7,658 bases of DNA from Bacillota bacterium (GTDB lineage: Bacteria; Bacillota; Sulfobacillia; JAJZYS01; JAJYTV01). The DNA lies in assembly GCA_021810725.1 (NCBI GenBank), contig JAJZIE010000113.1:1-7658 (forward strand), read 5' to 3'. The notes under the pieces are model-generated. The model had not been told where the DNA came from. It worked only from the letters and a program-made list of their open reading frames with translations, and did no database searches. The first letter of the stretch is position 1. Each line of letters starts with the position of its first letter. A program made the translations under genes and the position numbers. Shown here in pieces: positions 1 through 5,710 of this stretch.

Positions 1-1
1 G

Positions 2-352
2 TACATCCTCGGCATGGCCATGAACGTCAACAACATCTCCAACCTGATCAACTACGGTGCCCTGCTCGGCTTCGCGATGCTGAACCTCGCCGTGATCTGG
101 CTCTACTACGTCAAGCGCAAGGGCGTAGGGCCTGTCAAGCTGGGTGAACCGAAGAACTGGCGGCCCGAGTCGAAGGACTGGCTGCGCTACTTCCTGGCGC
201 CGGCCCTTGGCTTCGTGGTGATCATGTGGGTGTTCTCGAGCCTCGACCACCTGTCGCTCGAAGTCGGAACCACCTGGCTTGTCATCGGCGTCATCTACAC
301 CGCCATCAAGACCAGGGGCTTCAAGGAGAAGCCGCCGGAGCTGGAGCTCTAG
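2..352 (+). CDS. APC-superfamily amino acid/polyamine permease, C-terminal fragment
   Basis: This is the 3' end of a gene that begins before the window; the frame is open from base 2, so the ATG codons at 14 and 20 are internal. The visible 116 residues start at the end of a transport-core helix. A loop with NVNNISNLINYGAL leads into a helix (GFAMLNLAVIWLYYV), then a basic and polar cytoplasmic loop (KRKGVGPVKLGEPKNW), then two more hydrophobic segments (FLAPALGFVVIMWVF and GTTWLVIGVIYTAI). The end is the charged tail KTRGFKEKPPELEL. From family knowledge, the 'NFGAL..F..LN.SVI' helix and the 'TRGF..PPEL' tail are typical of PuuP-like and related APC permeases for amino acids, putrescine or ethanolamine. 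It is an inner-membrane importer; its substrate cannot be read from this end. It lies 96 bases before the UPF0340 gene and may share a transcript with it. Confidence 0.85.
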   Translation, partial: YILGMAMNVNNISNLINYGALLGFAMLNLAVIWLYYVKRKGVGPVKLGEPKNWRPESKDWLRYFLAPALGFVVIMWVFSSLDHLSLEVGTTWLVIGVIYTAIKTRGFKEKPPELEL

Positions 353-436
353 GGATCGCGTCGGCCACGGAATCGTCTGTGTCGCGTAGCGGTGGCGGCG
401 GGCGGGGGACCGCACGCCGCCACCATGCCTGCGAAC

Positions 437-441
437 GGAGG
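437..441 (+). promoter_or_regulatory. Ribosome binding site fixing the UPF0340 start
   Basis: GGAGG lies 7 bases before the ATG at 449. The other in-frame starts upstream (GTG at 392, ATG at 425) have no comparable site and would add a low-complexity leader rich in Gly and Ala, so 449 is preferred. Confidence 0.65.
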
Positions 442-448
442 GACGGGG

Positions 449-1036
449 ATGGCAGCGAACGTGGTCCCAGATCTCGAGGCGGTCCGGGTCAGCATGGAGA
501 AAGCGGTGACGGAACTGCTCGCGGCTGCCGACCTGCCCCGGCACGAGATCGTCGTGCTGGGTGGCAGCACGAGCGAGATTCAGGGGCAGAGCATCGGAAG
601 CCACACCAGCCTGGACGTCGGTCGCGCGGTGCTCGCGGCGATGTTGCCGCCCTTGCAGGGCGCCGGCCTCTACCTGGCGGTCCAGGGCTGCGAGCATCTC
701 AACCGCGCCCTTGTCGTTGAGCGCGCATGCGCAAAACGCTATGGACTCGAGATCGTCTCGGTGTACCCATGGGAGCACGCGGGCGGCGGTCTCGCCACGG
801 CCGCGATGGCCACCTTCCGGGATCCGGTGGTGGTCGAGAACGTGCGAAGTCGAGCCGCCGCCGGCATCGACGTGGGGGATGCCTTCATCGGCATGCACAT
901 CCGGCCGGTCGGCGTGCCGGTGCGGGGCAGCGTCCAGTCCGTCGGCGCTGCCCACCTGACCATGATCCGTACCCGACCCAAACTGATCGGCGGCCAGCGC
1001 GCCAGATATTCGAGGCAAGACCCGATGCCAGGCTGA
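449..1036 (+). CDS. UPF0340 / TIGR01440 family protein (YwlG-like)
   Basis: The product has 195 residues, slightly longer than the roughly 180 usual for the family; the extra length is a C-terminal tail (QRARYSRQDPMPG). Family hallmarks visible in order are VVLGGSTSEIQGQSIG (the usual GCSTSE box, here with Gly for Cys), LYLAVQGCEHLNRALVVE, the glycine- and alanine-rich stretch EHAGGGLATAA, DAFIGMHIRPVGVPVR, and the closing AHLTMIRTRPKLIGG. It has no signal peptide or membrane segment and should be a soluble cytoplasmic protein. The family has no established biochemical function to my knowledge. The conserved C-E-H triad in QGCEHLN looks catalytic or ligand-binding, but that is inference. The gene sits between a permease end and a cyclase-family hydrolase 43 bases downstream on the same strand, so co-transcription is likely. 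The family assignment is secure; the role is unknown. Confidence 0.88.
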   Translation: MAANVVPDLEAVRVSMEKAVTELLAAADLPRHEIVVLGGSTSEIQGQSIGSHTSLDVGRAVLAAMLPPLQGAGLYLAVQGCEHLNRALVVERACAKRYGLEIVSVYPWEHAGGGLATAAMATFRDPVVVENVRSRAAAGIDVGDAFIGMHIRPVGVPVRGSVQSVGAAHLTMIRTRPKLIGGQRARYSRQDPMPG

Positions 1037-1079
1037 ACCGGGCTGAGCCCGAAGAGGATGCGAAAGAAGGTAGAAGCTG

Positions 1080-2042
1080 ATGGCCGGAAAGCTCCCTGGC
1101 GACCTGACGGAACTCCTGGCCGATGCCCCGACCAATTGGGGAAAGTGGGGGCCCGACGACCAGGTGGGCGGCCTCAACTATCTGACGCCGACGGAGGTCC
1201 TGCGGGCCATCGGCTCAGTCCAGACGGGGCGAGCCTTCACGTTGATGCTGGAACTCGGCAATCCCAAGGGCGACCCCCTCTGGCCCGGGCGGGTTCCCTA
1301 CGCCCACTTCATGACGCAGGACCGCGGTACCTACGAGAGCGGCAAGACACCTGCGATCAAGGGCGGCATCGAGTACGCCGACGACGTGATCCTGGTCGCG
1401 TGCCATGGCAGCACCCACGTGGACGCCCTAGGCCATACCTGGTACGACGGCCGAGCGTGGAACGGCTTCCGCGCCGACGGGTCGAAGGGCGGCCTCGAGA
1501 GCTGCAGCGTGCTGCCGCTGGCGCAAAAGGGCATCGTGGGTCACGCCGTGCTTCTCGACGTCGCGCGCTACCGTGGTGTCCCTTACCTGCCGATGCACAG
1601 CCACGTCTCCCTGGACGATCTGCTTGGTGCCGCGAAGCGGCAGAAGGTCGAGCTGCAACAGCACGATATCCTGGTGCTGCGCACCGGGATCCTGCAAGCG
1701 TTCTACGAGAAGGGGCCCGAGGAATTCTACGGGGACTTCGACGAGCCCGGCCTGACCTACAGCCGGGAACTTCTCGACTTCTTCCACGACATGGAGATTC
1801 CGGTGAGTGCGACCGACATTCTCGCCGGCGAGATGCTCACGTCGGCGACCGTGGACGCGGTGTTCCCACTCCACGCGGCACTGAGCCGGAACCTGGGCGT
1901 CGTCTTCGTCGAGGGGCACTGGCTCGAGGCATGGGCGGCGGACTGCGCGGCCGACGGCAAGTACGACGGGCTCTACATGGCGTCGCCGCTCAAGATCCGA
2001 TACGGCACGGCAAGCCCGGTGAACCCCATCCTCATCAAGTGA
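1080..2042 (+). CDS. Cyclase family protein (kynurenine formamidase superfamily, PF04199)
   Basis: This 320-residue soluble protein belongs to the metal-dependent cyclase/amidohydrolase family that includes kynurenine formamidase KynB and isatin hydrolase. The signature HxGTHxDxPxH appears as H109-G-S-T-H113-V-D115-A-L-G-H119, with Leu for the usual Pro, as is common in the longer (about 300-residue) subgroup. Later likely metal or catalytic residues are H265 (PLHAAL) and E278 (VEGHW), spaced much as in KynB. The ending PLKIRYGTASPVNPILIK matches the 'PL.i..G.GSPVNP' C-terminus of the long subgroup. KynB-type enzymes are nearer 210 residues, so this is probably not a true KynB. It would hydrolyse an amide or lactam bond using a divalent metal; the substrate is unknown. 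The start is supported by AAGAAGG 9 bases upstream. The next gene begins 404 bases on, after a strong stem-loop, so this is probably the last gene of its transcript. Confidence 0.9.
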   Translation: MAGKLPGDLTELLADAPTNWGKWGPDDQVGGLNYLTPTEVLRAIGSVQTGRAFTLMLELGNPKGDPLWPGRVPYAHFMTQDRGTYESGKTPAIKGGIEYADDVILVACHGSTHVDALGHTWYDGRAWNGFRADGSKGGLESCSVLPLAQKGIVGHAVLLDVARYRGVPYLPMHSHVSLDDLLGAAKRQKVELQQHDILVLRTGILQAFYEKGPEEFYGDFDEPGLTYSRELLDFFHDMEIPVSATDILAGEMLTSATVDAVFPLHAALSRNLGVVFVEGHWLEAWAADCAADGKYDGLYMASPLKIRYGTASPVNPILIK

Positions 2043-2072
2043 CTCCTGGCCGCTAGAGTCTGAGCGCGCGGG

Positions 2073-2120
2073 TGACGAAGAAGAGGCGGCAGCCGCGTGG
2101 CGGTGGCCTCTTCTTCGTCA
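2073..2120 (+). terminator. Stem-loop terminator candidate after the cyclase gene
   Basis: TGACGAAGAAGAGGC (2073-2087) is perfectly complementary to GCCTCTTCTTCGTCA (2106-2120), giving a 15-bp stem around an 18-base loop. The loop can itself pair CCGC with GCGG (2093-2096 and 2100-2103). The stem begins 30 bases after the cyclase stop. No T-tract follows (the next bases are TGGTCCCC), so it is not a classical intrinsic terminator. It may act with Rho, protect the mRNA 3' end, or work in both directions. Confidence 0.5.
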
Positions 2121-2328
2121 TGGTCCCCGGCGGGTCCGAGCGCGTGGTGTGCTTTCGGAACGGTCATCGCAAGCGGCAAGCCGCATGTGCCCTCGCCGCG
2201 ACGAGTACACGACGCCCTTCTCGACCGGGACGCCGGATGTGCTGCGGCGAGCGCGACGGGGCCTGCCGCTTCGCGCTGACCGGTGCGCGTGCTCTGGCGT
2301 GTCTGGAGGGCCTGCGGCCAGGTGACGC

Positions 2329-2356
2329 TCCGGTCGGCCGCGTCCGGTCGGCTGCG
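2329..2356 (+). repeat. Tandem 14-nt direct repeat
   Basis: TCCGGTCGGCCGCG (2329-2342) is followed at once by TCCGGTCGGCTGCG (2343-2356), identical at 13 of 14 positions. It lies about 40 bases upstream of the proposed promoter of the regulator gene. It could be a pair of activator sites or simple GC-rich slippage; the sequence alone does not decide. Confidence 0.4.
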
Positions 2357-2397
2357 TGGGGGAACCGTTCGCTCCGGGGATCGGGCCGGTCAGAGCA

Positions 2398-2425
2398 TTG
2401 CGGAGTCTTGATGCACGTGTAAAGT
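2398..2425 (+). promoter_or_regulatory. Possible sigma-70-type promoter for the regulator-led operon
   Basis: TTGCGG (2398-2403) and TAAAGT (2420-2425) are separated by 16 bases. They match three of six -35 and four of six -10 consensus positions. This is the most AT-rich spot in the gap and the -10 lies inside the palindrome described separately. An alternative pair, TTGATG (2408-2413) with TTAACG (2431-2436), is weaker. The assignment rests on consensus matching by eye. Confidence 0.3.
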
Positions 2426-2435
2426 CTGACTTAAC
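2419..2435 (+). promoter_or_regulatory. Palindromic operator candidate (probable autoregulatory site)
   Basis: GTAAAGTCTGACTTAAC is a 17-base dyad centred on T2427. The arms AAGTC and GACTT match perfectly, there is one mismatch (A2421 against A2433), and the outer GT/AC pairs match. It overlaps the proposed -10 and ends 11 bases before the regulator start. XRE-family dimers bind short palindromes like this near their own promoters, so repression of its own operon is the likely role. I found no second copy in the other gaps of the window. Confidence 0.5.
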
Positions 2436-2442
2436 GAGGTGA
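2436..2442 (+). promoter_or_regulatory. Ribosome binding site for the XRE-cupin gene
   Basis: GAGGTGA is a strong anti-16S match 4 bases before the TTG at 2447, which is rather close. The competing GTG start at 2465 has only GGGGAA (2451-2456) in front, at 8 bases. The stronger site favours TTG, but the short spacer leaves doubt. Confidence 0.45.
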
Positions 2443-2446
2443 GGCC

Positions 2447-2992
2447 TTGCGGGGAATCAACCACGTGCGCCTGCGCGAGGTGCGTGAGCAGCGTAAGATA
2501 AGCCTGCGCCAGCTGGCGGCCCAGGTGGGCATGTCTGCCGCGCTGATCAGCCAGGTTGAACGCGGTGTCACGGCTCCGAGTCTCGAGACGCTGCGCAAGT
2601 TGGCCCAGGCGCTCGATGAGCCGCTCTTCAACCTGCTCGACGAGCCCGAGGAGCGGCGTATCGCCGTGGTCCGGCGCGAGCGGCGTCTGAGGCTCTTGCC
2701 GCCCGACGGCGCGGTCGCCTACGCGCGCATCTCTCCGGGCTTCGGTCGGCTCGAGGTGCTGGAGGGCGTCCTGCAGCCTGGCGACTCTTCGTCGTCGGCA
2801 CCGTGGGGCCACCCGTCGGAGGAGTGCGCGGTGGTGCTCGAGGGAGAACTCAGTGTCGTGGTGGAGGGAGAGGTCCACGCGCTCTCGGAGGGGGACAGCA
2901 TCTACTTCGATTCCCGTCTGCCGCATCTCTACCGCAACGACAGCCAGCATAGGACGGTGTACATCGTCGCCATCACGCCACCGAGCTACTAG
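2447..2992 (+). CDS. XRE-family regulator with C-terminal cupin sensor domain
   Basis: This 181-residue cytoplasmic transcription regulator has two domains. Residues about 8-63 are an HTH_3/XRE domain (LRQLAAQVGMSAALISQVERG, with the recognition helix around SAALISQVERG and the following APSLETLRKLA). Residues about 110-178 are a cupin_2 domain (HPSEECAVVLEGELSVVVEG, then LSEGDSIYFDSRLPHLYRND). In this class the cupin usually binds a small effector related to the pathway controlled. The usual cupin HxH pair appears reduced to one His in this stretch, so metal binding is uncertain. The gene starts a run of co-directional genes; the class V enzyme follows after 24 bases, so the regulator is probably encoded within the operon it controls. 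The start is TTG at 2447; GTG at 2465 is the alternative and would shorten the protein by six residues without touching the HTH. Confidence 0.9.
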   Translation: MRGINHVRLREVREQRKISLRQLAAQVGMSAALISQVERGVTAPSLETLRKLAQALDEPLFNLLDEPEERRIAVVRRERRLRLLPPDGAVAYARISPGFGRLEVLEGVLQPGDSSSSAPWGHPSEECAVVLEGELSVVVEGEVHALSEGDSIYFDSRLPHLYRNDSQHRTVYIVAITPPSY

Positions 2993-3016
2993 CGATCCGA
3001 GGAAAGGGGCTTACAT

Positions 3017-4174
3017 ATGGCTCTGGCCAGTCAGGCACTGACGCCCGATGCGTTCCGCAGGCACTTTCCGATCTTCGAGGACAAGGCGCACCTTTGCAGC
3101 TGCAGCGAAGGCGCGCTCTCGGATCGCGTCATCGTCGCGATGTCGGAGTTCATGACCAGCTGGAGGGTGCACGGAGCACCCTGGCATGAGTGGATGGACT
3201 ACGTCGATATCGCACGCGGGCGCTTCGCCGAGCTGATCCACGCGGATCTCAAGGACATCGCCGTCGTCTCCTGCGCCTCCGAGGCCGCCTACCATGTCGC
3301 GTCCACGCTCTCCTACGAAAAGCGCAGCCGCATCCTCACGAACGACCTCGAGTTCCCGTCCGTGGCGCACGTCTGGCTCGCGCAGGGCCAGCGCGGCGCC
3401 AAGGTGGATTTCGTCGGGCACAAGGGCGGCATCATCACGGCCGAGGACTACGCCGCCGCGCTCCGCGACGACGATGCGCTGGTCTCGGTGCCGCTCGTCT
3501 CCTACGCGAACGGTCTGCGGCTTCCTGTCCGCGAGATCGCCGACGCGGCCCACGCCAAGGGCGCGCGCGTGTTCGTGGACGCCTACCAGGGCGCCGGCGT
3601 GGTGCCGGCGGACGTGCGCGAGCTCGACTGCGACTACCTCGTGTCCGGTACGCTCAAGTACCTGCTGGGGGCGCCCGGCATCTGCTTCCTCTACGTCCGT
3701 CCCGGCCTCGAACTGCCCGTCGACCCGCCGCTCACGGGCTGGTTCGCCCGCAAGGAACCCTTCGCGTTCAACCCGCGCCTGCTCGATTACGCGGACGACG
3801 CGCGGCGCTTCCAGACCGGCACGCCGGCGATTCCCGCCGCTTTCGCGGGCGCGGCCGGTCTCTCGCTGATCCTCGAGACCGACCCTGGGCGGAACCTCGA
3901 ACACGTGCTGGCTCTGGGCGACTACCTGCAGGAGGAGTTCCTGCGGGCAGGGCTGGCCCTCTTCTCCCCGCGGGAGCGGTCTCGCCGCGGCCCGCAGGTC
4001 TCGGTGCTGGCGCAGGACGCGGAAGGACTCGGCGCCTACCTGGCGGAGCGCGGCGTGCTTGTGTCGCCGCGCGGGCAGGCGATCCGCATCAGCCTGCACT
4101 ACTACAACAACCTCGACGACGCCCGTCGAGTGGTGGAGGGGGTGCTCGAGTACCGCAAGGGACACGCGCTCTGA
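3017..4174 (+). CDS. Class V aminotransferase-fold PLP enzyme (copy 1)
   Basis: This 385-residue fold-type I PLP enzyme belongs to the class V family (isopenicillin N epimerase, cysteine desulfurase and kynureninase relatives). Visible landmarks are D188 and Q191 in VDAYQGAG (PLP pyridine and ring contacts), K214 in SGTLKYLLGAPG (Schiff-base lysine), the ARRFQTGTPAIPA loop, and R357 in RISLHYYNN (likely substrate carboxylate contact). The lysine region (LKYLLGAPG) resembles the KYLNGGPG of kynureninase. There is no NifS-type catalytic Cys loop, so it is unlikely to be a classical cysteine desulfurase. The N-terminal substrate loop reads HLCSCSEGALS, with a Cys-x-Cys, where many relatives have LNNAGxGP. 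The start ATG has GGAAAGGGG 7 bases upstream. It lies 24 bases after the regulator and 39 before the permease. The reaction could be transamination, racemisation, or beta- or gamma-elimination; the sequence does not say which. Confidence 0.9.
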   Translation: MALASQALTPDAFRRHFPIFEDKAHLCSCSEGALSDRVIVAMSEFMTSWRVHGAPWHEWMDYVDIARGRFAELIHADLKDIAVVSCASEAAYHVASTLSYEKRSRILTNDLEFPSVAHVWLAQGQRGAKVDFVGHKGGIITAEDYAAALRDDDALVSVPLVSYANGLRLPVREIADAAHAKGARVFVDAYQGAGVVPADVRELDCDYLVSGTLKYLLGAPGICFLYVRPGLELPVDPPLTGWFARKEPFAFNPRLLDYADDARRFQTGTPAIPAAFAGAAGLSLILETDPGRNLEHVLALGDYLQEEFLRAGLALFSPRERSRRGPQVSVLAQDAEGLGAYLAERGVLVSPRGQAIRISLHYYNNLDDARRVVEGVLEYRKGHAL

Positions 4175-4213
4175 GGTCTGCACGGGTCGCGGATAGGGAG
4201 TAGAGATTATTCC

Positions 4214-5644
4214 ATGGCCATGGACACTGATCCCATTACCCAACGCGAGTCTGGACTGCATCGAAGCCTGAGCGAGCGCCAGCTGGCCATGATCGCGATC
4301 GGCGGTGCGATCGGCACCGGCCTCTTCCTCGGTTCCACGCTGGCCATTTCGCTCGCGGGCCCGGCCGTCATCCTGTCCTACGTCTTCGGCGCCGTGATCG
4401 CTCTGCTGATGATCTGGGCGCTCTCCGAGATGAGCGTCGTCCACCCAACCGCGGGCTCCTTCGGCGTCTACGCCGAGGAGTATCTGAATCCTTACTCCGG
4501 ATTCGTCGTCCGCTGGACCTACTGGCTCGCGCAGGTGATCGCCATCGGCGGCGAGGTCACGGCGGCGGGCATCTACACGCAGTACTGGCTGCCCAACGTT
4601 CCGCTCTGGTACTTCGTCATCGCCTACTCGATCATCCTGATCGGGGTCAACGCGGCGAACGTCAAGGCGTTCGGCGAGTTCGAGTACTGGTTCGCGATGA
4701 TCAAGGTGGTCGTGATCGCCCTCTTCATCATCCTCGGTCTGGGCGTCCTGATCTTCGGCTGGGGCGGCATGCCGAACGTCGGCTTCGTCAACTGGGTGAG
4801 CCACCAGGGCTTCTTCCCGCACGGTGTCTGGGGCGCATGGTGCGCCATGCTGATCGTGATCTTCAGCTTCTACGGGGTCGAGGTCGTGTCGGTCACGTCG
4901 GGCGAGGCCAAGAACCCCGAGAAGTCCCTGCCGCGCGCGATGCGCTCCATGGTGCTCCGCCTGACCCTCTTCTACGTGATCGCCATCGCCATCGTCGTCG
5001 CGGTCGTGCCCTGGACCCAGGCCGGACTGCACAGCGGCGTCACCACGAGCCCGTTCGTGCTGGTCTTCCGCGACGTAGGCATCCCCGCCGCCGCCGGGAT
5101 CATGAACTTCGTGGTGCTGACCGCGGCGCTCTCCAGCATGAACACGAACCTCTACCTCACGACCAGGATGATGTTCTCGCTGTCGCGCAGCCGGTTCGCG
5201 CCGCAGTCCTTCGGCAGGCTGGCCCAGAATGGCGCGCCGCGCAACGCGCTTCTCCTCTCCACCGTCGGCCTGGCCCTCGCGGCCATTCTCTCGGTCGTCT
5301 ACGCGGATACGGCCTACTTCTATCTCTTCGGCATCTCGATCTTCGGCGGCATTCTGGTCTGGATGTTCGTGCTCGCGACCGTGCTGGCGTTCCGCCGCAA
5401 GCGCGCCGCCCAGGGCCTGCCGCCGTCGCCGCTGCAGATGCCGCTCTACCCGTGGTCGGCGATCTTCGGCCTCGTGGCGCTGTTCGGCATCCTCCTGACG
5501 GCCTTCCCGGACGGCCTGCAGGTCGCCTGGTACGCCGGCGTGCCCTACATCGTCGTGATCTCGATCATCTACTACTTCGTGCGCCGCGGGACGCAGACGC
5601 CTGCGCAGGCGCCGGACGCGCCGGAGCACAAGTCGGCCTCGTAG
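4214..5644 (+). CDS. AAT-type amino acid permease (APC superfamily, 12 TM)
   Basis: This 476-residue integral inner-membrane protein has about 12 hydrophobic segments and a short charged N-terminus. The first helix carries the family hallmark GGAIGTGLFLGS (residues 30-41), preceded by LHRSLSERQLAMIAI as in GabP, AnsP and AroP relatives. Other hallmarks are PTAGSFGVYAEEYLNP after TM2, SGEAKNPEKSLPRAM (G230, E231) in the loop before TM7, and IMNFVVLTAALSSMNTNLYLTTRMMFSL in TM8 and following. It should be a proton-coupled importer of a neutral, aromatic or GABA-like amino acid; substrate type within the family cannot be assigned by eye. It is a different subfamily from the permease end at the left edge. 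The ribosome site is poor (AGGGAG, 13 bases before the ATG), so translation may depend partly on the upstream gene; ATG at 4220 is an alternative start. Being enclosed by the two PLP enzymes suggests it brings in their substrate. Confidence 0.93.
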   Translation: MAMDTDPITQRESGLHRSLSERQLAMIAIGGAIGTGLFLGSTLAISLAGPAVILSYVFGAVIALLMIWALSEMSVVHPTAGSFGVYAEEYLNPYSGFVVRWTYWLAQVIAIGGEVTAAGIYTQYWLPNVPLWYFVIAYSIILIGVNAANVKAFGEFEYWFAMIKVVVIALFIILGLGVLIFGWGGMPNVGFVNWVSHQGFFPHGVWGAWCAMLIVIFSFYGVEVVSVTSGEAKNPEKSLPRAMRSMVLRLTLFYVIAIAIVVAVVPWTQAGLHSGVTTSPFVLVFRDVGIPAAAGIMNFVVLTAALSSMNTNLYLTTRMMFSLSRSRFAPQSFGRLAQNGAPRNALLLSTVGLALAAILSVVYADTAYFYLFGISIFGGILVWMFVLATVLAFRRKRAAQGLPPSPLQMPLYPWSAIFGLVALFGILLTAFPDGLQVAWYAGVPYIVVISIIYYFVRRGTQTPAQAPDAPEHKSAS

Positions 5645-5664
5645 TCCCACGCCCCATCCGCATG

Positions 5665-5692
5665 CCCGCCCCCCGGGCCCCCGGGGGGCGGG
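5665..5692 (+). other. Very GC-rich intercistronic hairpin
   Basis: CCCGCCCCCCGG (5665-5676) pairs perfectly with CCGGGGGGCGGG (5681-5692), a 12-bp all-GC stem with a 4-base loop (GCCC). It starts 21 bases after the permease stop and ends just before the ribosome site of the second PLP gene (AAAGGAG, 5696-5702). No T-tract follows. It may partly terminate transcription, block 3' decay of the permease mRNA, or lower ribosome access to the next gene. Confidence 0.6.
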
Positions 5693-5710
5693 AGGAAAGG
5701 AGCCTGCCCA

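Larger units (their letters stand above)
2043..2446 (+). other. 404-base intergenic region between two transcription units
   Basis: I see no convincing gene here. The short open frames have arginine-rich compositions typical of GC-rich non-coding DNA and no family motif. The first third holds a 15-bp stem-loop just after the cyclase stop. The middle (about 2130-2320) has only minor dyads such as GCGGCAAGCCGC at 2173-2184. The last part has a 14-nt tandem repeat and then a locally AT-richer stretch (2398-2435) with a palindrome and possible promoter in front of the regulator gene. Confidence 0.7.

Noticed and set aside
392..448. Upstream GTG (392) and ATG (425) starts for the UPF0340 gene
   Set aside because: They add a low-complexity leader outside the family region, and only the ATG at 449 has a well-spaced GGAGG.
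226..720. A 164-codon + strand frame overlapping the permease end and UPF0340 gene
   Set aside because: Its translation is Arg/Gly-rich without motifs and it overlaps two frames that carry recognisable families.
1080..2042. Naming the cyclase-family protein kynB
   Set aside because: At 320 residues with a GTASPVNP ending it belongs to the long subgroup, not the roughly 210-residue KynB type.
2072..2422. A 116-codon + strand frame filling much of the intergenic region
   Set aside because: It starts inside the 15-bp stem-loop, has no ribosome site, and its product is Arg/Gly-rich without a recognisable domain; more likely non-coding.
3017..4174. Naming the first PLP enzyme kynureninase (kynU)
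   Set aside because: Only the lysine-region motif is kynureninase-like; the N-terminal loop differs and the substrate residues cannot be confirmed by eye.
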